Source: Sphaerisporangium fuscum
Lineage (GTDB): Bacteria; Actinomycetota; Actinomycetes; Streptosporangiales; Streptosporangiaceae
DNA: 64,000 bases
Direction of reading: 5' to 3'
Assembly (NCBI RefSeq): GCF_018531465.1
Contig: NZ_JAHDTF010000041.1
Span: 36,499 to 100,498, forward strand
The position numbers and the translations under genes were made by a program. Within the stretch, counting starts at the first letter, position 1. Every line of letters starts with the position of its first letter. The notes beneath the pieces are model-generated. The model was given only the letters and a program-made list of their open reading frames with translations. It did no database searches and was not told where the DNA came from. Of the stretch, positions 25,657-34,123 are shown piece after piece.

Positions 25657-27192
25657 TTGGATACCACGTACGTGACCCCATCCCCGTCTGAGCCCGGACC
25701 GGCGCTCAGCACCCCGCGTTCCCGGGTACGCCGGAGCGCGGCGGCCGTCCTCGCGGTGGTGGCCACGCTCATCGCCGGCCTCCTGGTCGCATTGGGGACC
25801 ACCCCGGCCGCGAACGCGGCGACCGTCGACACCAGTGCCTGGTACGTGCTGCTCAACCGCAACAGCGGCAAGGCGCTGGACGTGTACAACCTGGCCACCA
25901 ATGACGGCGCGCGGATCACCCAGTGGACGCGCAACGACGGCGACAACCAGCAATGGCAGTTCGTGGACTCCGGTGGCGGCTACTACCGGCTGAAGTCCAG
26001 GCTTTCCGGCAAGGTGCTGGACGTCTACAACTTCTCGACCGCCGACGGTGGCAGCATCGTGCAGTGGAGCGACGGTAACGGCACCAACCAGCAGTTCCGT
26101 CTCGCGGACTCCGACGGCGGCTACATCCGGCTGGTCAACCGCAACAGCGGCAAGGCGGTCGAGGTGCAGGGCGCCTCCACCGCGGACGGCGGCAACATCG
26201 TCCAGTACACCGACTGGAACGGCGCCAACCAGCAGTGGCAACTCGTCAAGATGGGCGACACCACCCCCACGCCGCCGCCCGGCACGTGCGATCTTCCGTC
26301 GACGTACCACTGGACGTCGACGGGCCCCCTGGCGACCCCGAAGTCGGGCTGGGTCTCGCTCAAGGACTTCACCAACGTCGTCTACAACGGCAAGCACCTG
26401 GTCTACGCGACGACGCACGATACGGGATCGAGCTGGGGCTCGATGGGCTTCAGCCCCTTCACCAACTGGTCCGACATGGCCTCGGCCACCCAGACCAAGA
26501 TGAATTCCGGCACCGTCGCGCCGACGCTCTTCTACTTCGCCCCGAAGAACATCTGGGTGCTCGCCTACCAGTGGGGTGGGACCGCCTTCTCCTACAGGAC
26601 GTCGAGCGACCCCACCAACCCGAACGGCTGGTCGTCGCAGCAGGTGCTCTTCTCTGGAAGCATCTCCGGCTCCGGAACAGGACCTATCGACCAGACCCTC
26701 ATCGGTGACGGCACGAACATGTATCTGTTCTTCGCCGGGGACAACGGCAAGATCTACCGGGCCAGTATGCCGATCGGGAACTTCCCGGGCAGTTTCGGCT
26801 CGACCTCGACGGTGGTCATGAGCGACTCGACGAACAACCTGTTCGAAGGCGTTCAGGTCTACAAGCTCCAGGGGCAGAACAAGTACCTCATGCTCGTCGA
26901 GGCGATCGGCGCGCAGGGGCGCTACTTCCGCTCGTTCACGGCCACCAGCCTGGGCGGTTCGTGGACACCGCAGGCCGCGTCCGAGGGCAATCCCTTCGCC
27001 GGCAAGGCCAACAGCGGCGCCACCTGGACCAACGACATCAGCCACGGCGACCTGGTCCGCAACAACCCCGATCAGACCATGACCGTTGACCCCTGCAATC
27101 TGCAGTTGCTCTACCAGGGACGTGCCACCAACTCCGGCGGTGACTACGGCCTGCTGCCTTACCGGCCGGCGGTGCTGACACTGCAGCGCTGA
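25657..27192 (+). CDS. Secreted GH62 alpha-L-arabinofuranosidase with ricin-type lectin module
   Basis: A 511-residue protein starting at TTG 25657, with AAGGAG about 9 bases upstream. A long signal/TM segment (RRSAAAVLAVVATLIAGLLV) is followed by a ricin/CBM13 trefoil (about 55-175) with repeated NRNSGKALDVYN / QQWQF units, a short Pro linker, then a GH62 domain (about 205-511). Candidate catalytic residues are Asp237 in LKDFTNVVYNG, Asp345 in GPIDQTLIGD and Glu397 in NLFEGVQVYK, which are the conserved acidic positions of GH62. It releases arabinofuranose from arabinoxylan or arabinan. It follows GH43 by 40 bases with no terminator between, so the two are likely co-transcribed. Confidence 0.92.
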   Translation: MDTTYVTPSPSEPGPALSTPRSRVRRSAAAVLAVVATLIAGLLVALGTTPAANAATVDTSAWYVLLNRNSGKALDVYNLATNDGARITQWTRNDGDNQQWQFVDSGGGYYRLKSRLSGKVLDVYNFSTADGGSIVQWSDGNGTNQQFRLADSDGGYIRLVNRNSGKAVEVQGASTADGGNIVQYTDWNGANQQWQLVKMGDTTPTPPPGTCDLPSTYHWTSTGPLATPKSGWVSLKDFTNVVYNGKHLVYATTHDTGSSWGSMGFSPFTNWSDMASATQTKMNSGTVAPTLFYFAPKNIWVLAYQWGGTAFSYRTSSDPTNPNGWSSQQVLFSGSISGSGTGPIDQTLIGDGTNMYLFFAGDNGKIYRASMPIGNFPGSFGSTSTVVMSDSTNNLFEGVQVYKLQGQNKYLMLVEAIGAQGRYFRSFTATSLGGSWTPQAASEGNPFAGKANSGATWTNDISHGDLVRNNPDQTMTVDPCNLQLLYQGRATNSGGDYGLLPYRPAVLTLQR

Positions 27193-27451
27193 TCGGCGCG
27201 CGGGTCCTGTTCCGGCGTTCCCGACGTCCCCGGCGAAGGCGTGTGCCGAATCCGGTGAGCGTTGTCACGGCACTCGATCAGGACCAGATGGAGCCGTAAC
27301 GGCGGGCTCGGTGCACGGCCGGGCCCGCCCTCGGGCACGCAGAGCGTGCCCGGATCACCCTGCTGTCCGAGCGGGGAGTTCGCGCCGGCCGTCACGACGC
27401 GGTGGCCTCGGTGCTCGGGAGAACGATCGTCCGTCGATGCTTGGAGATGAA

Positions 27452-30196
27452 GTGTCCCCCTCGTCACTCAGTCGCCGTCAGCTCTTCCAGGCCGCGGGCG
27501 TCGCCGTCGCCGCCTCGGCCGTCGGGCAGGTCGCCGGCGCCCCGGCCGCCGAGGCCGGGGTCGCCCCGGCCCGGCCCGACATCGGGGTGTCGGCGTACAT
27601 GTTCGACCCGGGGCAGGTCCGGCTCACCTCGGGCCGCTGGATGGACAACCAGAACCGCACGCTGTCGTACCTGCGGTTCGTCGACGTCGACCGGCTGCTG
27701 TACAACTTCCGGGCCAACCACAGGCTGTCCACCAACGGCGCCGCCGCGAACGGCGGGTGGGACGCCCCTTCGTTCCCGTTCCGCACCCATGTGCAGGGGC
27801 ACTTCCTCACCGCGTGGGCCCAGGCCTACGCCGTGCTCGGTGACACCACCTGCCGGGACAAGGCCACCTACATGGTCGCCGAGCTGGCGAGGTGCCAGGC
27901 GAACAACGGCGCCGCCGGGTTCGGCGCCGGATACCTGTCCGGCTTCCCCGAGTCGGAGTTCACCGCCCTCGAGGCCCGTACGCTGAGCAACGGCAACGTG
28001 CCGTACTACTGCGTCCACAAGACCCTGGCCGGCCTGCTGGACGTGTGGCGCCTCATCGGCAGCACCCAGGCCCGGGACGTGCTGCTCGCGCTCGCCGGCT
28101 GGGTGGACCAGCGCACCTCGCGGCTCAGCTCCAGCCAGATGCAGGCCATGCTGGGCACCGAGTTCGGCGGCATGAACGCGGTGCTGACCGACGTGTACCA
28201 GCAGACGGGGGACGGCCGCTGGCTCACCGCGGCCCAGCGGTTCGACCATGCCGCCGTGTTCAACCCGCTCGCCTCCAACCAGGACCAGCTCAACGGCCTG
28301 CACGCCAACACCCAGGTGCCCAAGTGGATCGGTGCCGCGCGAGAGTACAAGGCCACCGGAACCACCCGCTATCGGGACATAGCGAGCAACGCGTGGAACA
28401 TCACCGTCGGCGCGCACACCTACGCCATCGGCGGCAACAGCCAGGCCGAGCACTTCCGGGCCCCCAACGCGATCGCCGGGTACCTCACCAACGACACCTG
28501 CGAGCACTGCAACAGCTACAACATGCTCAAGCTGACCCGCGAGCTGTGGCTGCTGAACCCCGACCAGGCGTCCTACATGGACTTCTACGAGCGGACGCTG
28601 TTCAACCACATCATCGGCGCGCAGAACCCGGCGGACGGCCACGGGCACATCACCTACTTCACCCCGCTCAAGCCCGGTGGCCGCCGTGGGGTCGGCCCGG
28701 CGTGGGGCGGCGGCACGTGGAGCACCGACTACAACTCGTTCTGGTGCTGCCAGGGCACAGGTGTGGAGGTCAACACGAGCCTGGCGGACTCCATCTACTC
28801 CTACAACGGCACGACCTTGTTCGTGAACCTGTTCGCGCCGTCCACGCTGAACTGGTCCCAGCGCGGGATCACGGTCACCCAGACGACCTCCTACCCGGCG
28901 AGCGACACCACAACGCTGCAGGTCACCGGCAGCGTCAGCGGCTCGTGGACGATGCGCGTCCGCGTCCCGGCCTGGACGTCGGGCGCCACGATCAGCGTCA
29001 ACGGCACCCAGCAGAGCATCTCCACCACCCCCGGCACCTACGCCACCCTCACCCGCTCCTGGACCTCCGGGGACACCGTCACGGTGCGCCTGCCCATGCG
29101 TGTGATCACGAAGGCGGCCAACGACGACCCGAATGTCGCGACGATCACCTACGGGCCGGTCGTCCTGGCCGGCGACTACGGCGGCACCACTCTGTCCGCG
29201 CTGCCGGTCCTGACCACCTCGTCGATCACCCGTACCAGCACCACGGCGCTCGCCTTCACCGCCACCGCGAACGGTGGCACGGTCAACCTGGGTCCCTTCC
29301 ACGACGCCCAGGGCTTCAACTACACCGTGTACTGGAGCACCCGCGGCGGGGGTGACACGACCACCACGGCGAGCTTCCGGCTGGTCAACGCCGCCAGCGG
29401 CCTCGTTCTGGGCGTCCAGGACATGTCCACCGCCGACGGGGGCCTCGCGCTGCAGTGGAACGACAGCGGGACCGCCGACCACGACTGGCAGCTGATCGTG
29501 GACGGCGGCGCCGTCCGCTTCCGCAACGTCAACAGCGGCAAGGTGCTGGGCGTCGAGAACATGTCCACCTCCGACAACGCGCGCCTCCTGCAGTGGTCCG
29601 ACAACGGCACCGCCGACCACCGCTGGACGATCGTGGACTCCGGCGACGGGTCCCACAGGATCCGCAACGTCAACAGCGGCAAGGTACTCGGCATCCTCGG
29701 CGGGTCGGCGAGCCAGGGCGCCCAAGCCGTCCAGGACTCCGACAACGGCAGCGGCGACAACCAGTGGCGGTTCCTCCCCAACGGCGCCCGGCGCATCCAG
29801 AACCTGGCCAGCGGCATGGTGCTGGGCGTGCAGGACATGTCCACCGCCGACGGCGGCCTGGTCGTCCAATGGGGCGACAGCGGCACAGCCGATCACTTGT
29901 GGACCGCGGTGGCCGACTCGGGCGGGTACCTGCGCCTGCGCAACTCCAACAGCGGCAAGGTGCTCGGCGTCGAGAACGCCGCCACGGCCGCCGGCTCGCG
30001 GGTCCTGCAATGGTCCGACAACGGCACCGCCGACCACCGCTGGCGGCTGCGCTACGGAGCCGATGGCTACTTCCGCATCCAGTGCGCGGGCGGCGGCCGG
30101 GTGCTCGGCGTCAGCGGAGCCTCCACGGCCCAGGGCGCCCAGGTCGTGCTCGCCGACGACAACGGAGGTGACGACCACCTCTGGCGGTTCGTCTGA
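27452..30196 (+). CDS. Tat-exported GH127-like beta-L-arabinofuranosidase with two ricin-lectin modules
   Basis: A 914-residue protein. GTG 27452 is preferred (TTGGAGATGA upstream); it gives a Tat signal with SRRQLFQAAGVAVAASA. The (alpha/alpha)-barrel DUF1680 domain (about 40-630) holds the Glu/Cys metal set of GH127: CEHCNSYNMLKLTREL (E-x-C) and FWCCQGTGVE (vicinal Cys pair, one being the nucleophile in the family). After it come two tandem ricin-B-type lectin modules with repeats such as LVLGVQDMSTADGGLALQW. The family removes beta-L-arabinofuranose from hydroxyproline-linked oligosaccharides or pectic side chains. It is third in the GH43-GH62 row, after a 259-base gap. Confidence 0.88.
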   Translation: MSPSSLSRRQLFQAAGVAVAASAVGQVAGAPAAEAGVAPARPDIGVSAYMFDPGQVRLTSGRWMDNQNRTLSYLRFVDVDRLLYNFRANHRLSTNGAAANGGWDAPSFPFRTHVQGHFLTAWAQAYAVLGDTTCRDKATYMVAELARCQANNGAAGFGAGYLSGFPESEFTALEARTLSNGNVPYYCVHKTLAGLLDVWRLIGSTQARDVLLALAGWVDQRTSRLSSSQMQAMLGTEFGGMNAVLTDVYQQTGDGRWLTAAQRFDHAAVFNPLASNQDQLNGLHANTQVPKWIGAAREYKATGTTRYRDIASNAWNITVGAHTYAIGGNSQAEHFRAPNAIAGYLTNDTCEHCNSYNMLKLTRELWLLNPDQASYMDFYERTLFNHIIGAQNPADGHGHITYFTPLKPGGRRGVGPAWGGGTWSTDYNSFWCCQGTGVEVNTSLADSIYSYNGTTLFVNLFAPSTLNWSQRGITVTQTTSYPASDTTTLQVTGSVSGSWTMRVRVPAWTSGATISVNGTQQSISTTPGTYATLTRSWTSGDTVTVRLPMRVITKAANDDPNVATITYGPVVLAGDYGGTTLSALPVLTTSSITRTSTTALAFTATANGGTVNLGPFHDAQGFNYTVYWSTRGGGDTTTTASFRLVNAASGLVLGVQDMSTADGGLALQWNDSGTADHDWQLIVDGGAVRFRNVNSGKVLGVENMSTSDNARLLQWSDNGTADHRWTIVDSGDGSHRIRNVNSGKVLGILGGSASQGAQAVQDSDNGSGDNQWRFLPNGARRIQNLASGMVLGVQDMSTADGGLVVQWGDSGTADHLWTAVADSGGYLRLRNSNSGKVLGVENAATAAGSRVLQWSDNGTADHRWRLRYGADGYFRIQCAGGGRVLGVSGASTAQGAQVVLADDNGGDDHLWRFV

Positions 30197-30300
30197 GGCC
30201 GGGTTCGTCGCGCGCGCAGCGGACGGGATCTCCACGCTGGCTTGTGGAACGACATTCGTAGAGAATTCCTCCGGAGGCGCTGCCGGCCGCGGGGGAGACG

Positions 30301-31314
30301 GTGGTTTACCGCATTCACTTCACCAGCCAGGATCTGGTTCGTACGCGTGTGGCCGAGGCGCCGATGCCGTTGGCGGAGCTGCAGCTGGCCATACGCATGT
30401 TGCAGAGCCGTGGCCAGCCGGTGCGGTTGGACGGCTGGCGGCGGCGGATCCTGCCTCGGCTGTCGGATCAGGCCCGGATGGTGTTGTCCCTGGTCCCCTC
30501 GGTCGGCTGGGCGCCGACGTTCCTCGGGCCCGGGCGGACAGGCACGCCCGAGGAGCTGTTCGAGCAGGTCAGGGCCACCCCGTCGGCGACGGTGGGCGCG
30601 GCGCTGGCCGACATAGCGCAGAAGCAGCCCGTCCCGGGGTGGGCCCGCCTGCTCGCCGACGACCCGGAGTTACGCGGACGTCTCTACGACGGGCTCGAAC
30701 ACCTCTACGCCGAGCTGGTGGGCCCCCACTGGCAGCGGCTCGCCGACTTCTTCGCGGCCGACCGCGCCCTGCGGATGCGGCACCTGCTCGCCGGCGGGAT
30801 CGAGCGCCTGCTGTCCCAGGCCAATCCGCAGTGGATGCGCTGGAACGCGCCGGTGCTGGAGGTGCGGATGATCAACTCTCGCGACTACGACCTGCATCTG
30901 GAAGGGCAGGGCGTCCTTCTGGTGCCGTCGATCTTCGCCTCCCGCTCCATGGTCGACGACGACCCGGCGCAGCCACAGGTCACCTATCCCGTCAGTGACG
31001 AACTTTCGCTCAAGCGGCTGACCGCCCTGGTCCCCGAGCAGAAGGCGCAAGATTCCGGGGGCGCTCTGGTCGCGCTGCTCGGGAACACCCGCGCCGCCGT
31101 GCTCAACGTCATCACCGAACATCCGGGCTGCACGACCGGCGAGCTCGCGACGCTGACGGGCACCACCTCCCCGAGCGCGAGCCGGCACGCCAGCGTCCTG
31201 CGGGAGGCCGGACTCGTCCAGACGGTCCGGCACCGCAACACCGCGCTTCACACGGCCACAGCGCTCGGGATGGCCCTCGTCCGCAACCCGAACGGCACCC
31301 TGTCCCAGGTCTGA
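30301..31314 (+). CDS. ArsR-like winged-helix transcriptional regulator (DUF5937-type)
   Basis: A 337-residue protein starting at GTG 30301 with GGGGGAG about 5 bases upstream. The C-terminus holds a winged helix (LLGNTRAAVLNVITEHPGCT, then TGELATLTGTTSPSASRHASVLREAGLVQTVRHRN) of ArsR type. The N-terminal about 230 residues match the long helical domain seen in actinobacterial ArsR proteins of this kind. No metal-binding Cys cluster is visible. It is followed, 140 bases on, by a small secreted-peptide gene that it might control; its ligand is unknown. Confidence 0.82.
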   Translation: MVYRIHFTSQDLVRTRVAEAPMPLAELQLAIRMLQSRGQPVRLDGWRRRILPRLSDQARMVLSLVPSVGWAPTFLGPGRTGTPEELFEQVRATPSATVGAALADIAQKQPVPGWARLLADDPELRGRLYDGLEHLYAELVGPHWQRLADFFAADRALRMRHLLAGGIERLLSQANPQWMRWNAPVLEVRMINSRDYDLHLEGQGVLLVPSIFASRSMVDDDPAQPQVTYPVSDELSLKRLTALVPEQKAQDSGGALVALLGNTRAAVLNVITEHPGCTTGELATLTGTTSPSASRHASVLREAGLVQTVRHRNTALHTATALGMALVRNPNGTLSQV

Positions 31315-31373
31315 GGCCGCCCGTTCTCCTCGTCGGCGCCGACCGGCCGTCCTGCCGTGACGCGCGCCTCGGG

Positions 31374-31418
31374 CTCAACAAATCCTCAACGTGCTCTCAA
31401 CGCCCCCGTCCCTATGGT
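31374..31418 (+). promoter_or_regulatory. Three 11-bp-spaced direct repeats and -10 box before the secreted-peptide gene
   Basis: CTCAAC occurs at 31374-31379, 31385-31390 and 31396-31401, exactly 11 bp apart, followed after 11 bases by TATGGT (31413-31418) as a candidate -10. Direct repeats at 11-bp pitch just upstream of -10 are how SARP and OmpR/PhoP-type activators bind. A SARP gene lies 2.7 kb to the right. Confidence 0.6.
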
Positions 31419-31454
31419 CGGCGTGACACAGCACGGGGGATAGGAGAACCCAGA

Positions 31455-31685
31455 ATGCGCGCATCAGAATTCACCCTTAAGGCGACCGCTCTCGCCGCCT
31501 TCGCGCCGCTGGCCCTGGCCTTAGGGCTCGCCGTGACCGCCGCCCAGGGACCGAGCGGCGCGGCCACCTCTCACGCCTCCACCGTCACGACCGTGGCGAA
31601 CGTGGAGACGGGCGGGGACGTCTCCTGGACGGAGGACGGCGGCCAGGCGGTCCGGATGCAGGGGCCGGGCAATTGGTGTTGCTGA
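31455..31685 (+). CDS. Small secreted peptide with C-terminal Trp-Cys-Cys, function unknown
   Basis: A 76-residue product with an AGGAG site about 9 bases before the ATG. Residues 1-37 are a clear signal peptide (MRASEFTLKATALAAFAPLA, then a Leu/Ala core). The mature part is about 40 residues, polar, and ends MQGPGNWCC. It has no other Cys, so the pair could form a vicinal disulfide, dimerise, or bind metal. I recognise no family. Promoter repeats of SARP type upstream and a hairpin terminator 18 bases after the stop show a self-contained, probably strongly regulated, unit. Confidence 0.72.
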   Translation: MRASEFTLKATALAAFAPLALALGLAVTAAQGPSGAATSHASTVTTVANVETGGDVSWTEDGGQAVRMQGPGNWCC

Positions 31686-31702
31686 CGGCGGGGCCGGCGT
31701 GA

Positions 31703-31747
31703 TCAGGCGCCGGTACCCGTCGAGTGGAGGGGGCGGCCGGCGCCTGA
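31703..31747 (+). terminator. Hairpin terminator after the secreted-peptide gene
   Basis: TCAGGCGCCGG (31703-31713) and CCGGCGCCTGA (31737-31747) form an 11-bp perfect stem with a 23-base loop, 18 bases after the stop. No T tract is visible. Confidence 0.55.
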
Positions 31748-31783
31748 CGGCCGCCCTAGTCCAATTAATTTGGTAGGGATAGC

Positions 31784-31822
31784 ATGAAATCCTCGTCCGC
31801 AGGCACGCGAGGAGGATTTCAT
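31784..31822 (+). promoter_or_regulatory. Inverted repeat enclosing the ribosome site of the DUF1684 gene
   Basis: ATGAAATCCTC (31784-31794) and GAGGATTTCAT (31812-31822) are an exact 11-bp inverted repeat. The right arm contains the SD (GAGG) and the first two bases of the ATG at 31821, so folding of the mRNA would hide the start. A near-palindrome CCAATTAATTTGG (31761-31773) lies just upstream and may be an operator. Confidence 0.55.
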
Positions 31823-32669
31823 GGCCGTCCATGGCACCGGCACCGCTCAGGCCCAGGTGGCGGACGCCGAGGCGTTCGTCCGCGACTGGAAGGACTGGCA
31901 TCGGCGACACGAGGCAGCACTGGGGGATCGCCACGGGTTCCTCGCCGTCACGGGCCTGCACTGGCTGACGTCCGAGCCGCGGCGCCTGCCCGACGCGCCG
32001 GGAGAGTGGTCGACCGGCGACGAAGGGGTCGTGGTGACGCTCGACGCCGGGGAGGAACTGGTCGTGGGCGGGGTGCCCGTGCACGGCCGGTACGTCTTCG
32101 GGGTCATCCCCGAACGTGAGGAGATCAACGCGGTCTGGGGCGACGCGGTGATCGAGGTGGCCAAGCGGGGCGGGCAGGACATCGTCCGGCCACGGCATCC
32201 GGGCAACGCGTTGCGGGTGGCCTACGCCGGCACGCCCGCGTACGCGCCGGAGCCGCGATGGGTGGTGACGGGGCGGTACGTGCCGTTCGACGAACCCCGG
32301 CCGACGACCGTCGGGGCGGCCGTGGAGGGGCTGCGGCACGTGTACGACGCGCCCGGGCGGGTGGAGTTCGAGATCGACGGGCGGCCGCTGAGCCTGACGG
32401 CGTTCAACGGCCGGACACCGGGCAGCCTCCAGGTGCTGTTCACCGACGAGACCTCCGGTGTGACCACGTACGCCGCCAACCGCTCCCTGAGGCTGGACGA
32501 ACCCGACGCCGACGGCCGCGTCGTCCTCGACTTCAACCGGGCCACGAACCTGCCCTGCGCCTACACCGACTTCGCCACCTGCCCGCTCCCGCCGGCCGAG
32601 AACCGGCTGCCGGTCGCCGTCGAGGCGGGCGAGAAGATTCCCTACGAGCGGCTGAGCCCGTCCGCCTGA
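31821..32669 (+). CDS. DUF1684 domain protein
   Basis: A 282-residue soluble protein. The opening (EAFVRDWKDWHRRHEAALGDRHGFLAVTGLHWLTSEPRRL) and the C-terminal block (VVLDFNRATNLPCAYTDFATCPLPPAENRLPVAVEAGEK) are the characteristic DUF1684 signature. The domain's function is unknown. The start is set by a GAGGAGG site 5-6 bases before ATG 31821, both lying in an inverted repeat. It stands alone, convergent with an MFS gene, with a shared hairpin between them. Confidence 0.87.
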   Translation: MAVHGTGTAQAQVADAEAFVRDWKDWHRRHEAALGDRHGFLAVTGLHWLTSEPRRLPDAPGEWSTGDEGVVVTLDAGEELVVGGVPVHGRYVFGVIPEREEINAVWGDAVIEVAKRGGQDIVRPRHPGNALRVAYAGTPAYAPEPRWVVTGRYVPFDEPRPTTVGAAVEGLRHVYDAPGRVEFEIDGRPLSLTAFNGRTPGSLQVLFTDETSGVTTYAANRSLRLDEPDADGRVVLDFNRATNLPCAYTDFATCPLPPAENRLPVAVEAGEKIPYERLSPSA

Positions 32670-32689
32670 CCTGTCCCTGCCGTACCGGT

Positions 32690-32720
32690 GGCGGGCCGCT
32701 GCTCGTCGCGACGGCCCGCC
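32690..32720. terminator. Bidirectional hairpin between convergent DUF1684 and MFS genes
   Basis: GGCGGGCCG (32690-32698) and CGGCCCGCC (32712-32720) form a 9-bp stem with a 13-base loop, placed between two converging genes, where it can end both transcripts. Confidence 0.55.
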
Positions 32721-32733
32721 GCCGTGAGGCGCC

Positions 32734-33900
32734 TCACCGCTCGCTGAGGACGAGGTCCCGCTCCCGTACGGCGCCGCGGCGGGTGGTGGCCAGGGCGATC
32801 AGCAGGGACACCGCGACCAGCGCCCCGGCCACGTACCCGAGCCGGCTCGCGTCGGCCCAGTGAAGGGCCGTGCCGCCGATGACGCCGCCGAGGGCGATGC
32901 CGAGGTAGAGGGCCGAGGCGTTGAGCCCGAGCAGCACCGGCGCCGCCTCCGGCGCGAGCGCCACCAGCCGGTGCTGCTGCGGCACGACGGTGAGCCAGCC
33001 GACCAGGCCCCAGGCGGCCACCCACAGCATGGTCAGGGGCAGTGAGGTGATGAGCAGGGGGCCGAGCGCGAGGATCACGGTCAGCCCGGACAGGCCGCCG
33101 AGCAGGACCGGTACGGGGCCGCGGGCGTCGGTCAGCCGTCCGGCGAGGGCCGTGGAGGCCACGGCCGCGAGGCCGGAGATCCAGAAGACGACGGTGAGGG
33201 TCCCCGAGTTCCCGCCGGTGACCGGGGCGACCGCGGGGGCGAGGTAGGCGCTCATCGTGTTGGCGCCCGAGAGGGTCACCAGGGTGACCGCGAGGATGCC
33301 GAGCACGCGCCGGTCGGCGAGCATCGCGAGGCGCTGCCGCAGGCCGGCGGCGGGCAGCTTCAACGCGGGCAGGAACGCCACGACGCCGGCCGCGGCGACC
33401 AGGCTGAGGACGACGACCAGCCAGAGCGTCGCCCGCCAGCTGGTCCCGCCGATCCAGGTGCCGAGCGGCACGCCGAGGGCGGTGGCGGCGGTGAGGCCGC
33501 CCATCACGATCGACAACGCCCGCCCGCGCTGGGCCTCGGTGACGGTCGCCGCCGCCACCGACGAGGCCGTCGAGGTGATCACGCCCGCGCCGACGGCGGT
33601 CAGGACGCGGCCGGCGAACACCAGGGCGTACGTCGGGGACACCGCCGTGACCGCGTTGCCGGCGGCGAAGACCAGCAGTGCGCCGACCAGGACCTTCTTC
33701 CGGTCGAGGCTGGTCGTCAGGGCTCCCATGACGGGGGCGGCCACGGCGTACGTGATGGCGAACGCGGTGATCAGCTGCCCGGCGGCGGCGATGGACACGT
33801 GGAGGGATCGCGCGACCGGGATCAGGATGCCGGCGATGACGAATCCGTCGGTGCCGACGGCGAAGGTGGCGATGGAAAGAGGGAGGAGGCGTCTGAACAT
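32734..33900 (-). CDS. MFS transporter (DHA1/AraJ-like efflux)
   Basis: A 388-residue permease with twelve hydrophobic segments. The first two helices carry SIATFAVGTDGFVIAGILIPVARSL, and loop 2-3 holds GALTTSLDRKKVLVGALLVF, the MFS motif-A position; GLVGWLTVVPQQHRLVALAP lies in the second half. Length and pattern fit 12-TM DHA1 drug or sugar-efflux pumps. Start ATG 33900 follows AAGGAA; a longer frame from 33927 lacks a site. It is divergent from the SARP gene with an operator-like palindrome in the gap. Confidence 0.87.
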   Translation of the reverse strand: MFRRLLPLSIATFAVGTDGFVIAGILIPVARSLHVSIAAAGQLITAFAITYAVAAPVMGALTTSLDRKKVLVGALLVFAAGNAVTAVSPTYALVFAGRVLTAVGAGVITSTASSVAAATVTEAQRGRALSIVMGGLTAATALGVPLGTWIGGTSWRATLWLVVVLSLVAAAGVVAFLPALKLPAAGLRQRLAMLADRRVLGILAVTLVTLSGANTMSAYLAPAVAPVTGGNSGTLTVVFWISGLAAVASTALAGRLTDARGPVPVLLGGLSGLTVILALGPLLITSLPLTMLWVAAWGLVGWLTVVPQQHRLVALAPEAAPVLLGLNASALYLGIALGGVIGGTALHWADASRLGYVAGALVAVSLLIALATTRRGAVRERDLVLSER

Positions 33901-33933
33901 CGAATGATTCCTTCGATAGTTGGGCAAGCATCA

Positions 33934-33949
33934 AACTGGCATGACAGTT
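33934..33949. promoter_or_regulatory. Palindrome between MFS and SARP genes
   Basis: AACTGGCATGACAGTT has AACTG/CAGTT arms around a central CATG, 34 bases upstream of the MFS start. It is a good candidate operator for a TetR- or MarR-type repressor of the pump; no such gene is adjacent. Confidence 0.5.
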
Positions 33950-34123
33950 GGACGATTGTCAAACCTTTGAAGGGTGGGTTGCGGGCGGGCAAAACCGGCA
34001 TCTGTATTAGAAACCCGTTCTAGCCGCTTGTTCCGGCACCGAGGACGTCCTATGCATAGGACAGACGGGTCCGAGGGCTCCGGCCCCTCCCGGTCGTCGA
34101 TCGGTGCCGGCAGTGGAGGTTCG

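Noticed and set aside
24219..25946. Minus-strand frame of about 575 codons across the GH43 gene and the start of GH62
   Set aside because: Antisense shadow; the protein is His/Arg/Val low-complexity.
27464..30235. Long minus-strand frame across the GH127-like gene
   Set aside because: It is the exact antisense of the ricin repeats and barrel codons, with no SD and no domain.
30301..31685. ArsR-like gene plus small peptide considered as a lanthipeptide or other RiPP cluster
   Set aside because: No lanthipeptide synthetase, radical SAM enzyme, YcaO or transporter is adjacent, and the peptide has a Sec signal rather than a RiPP leader.
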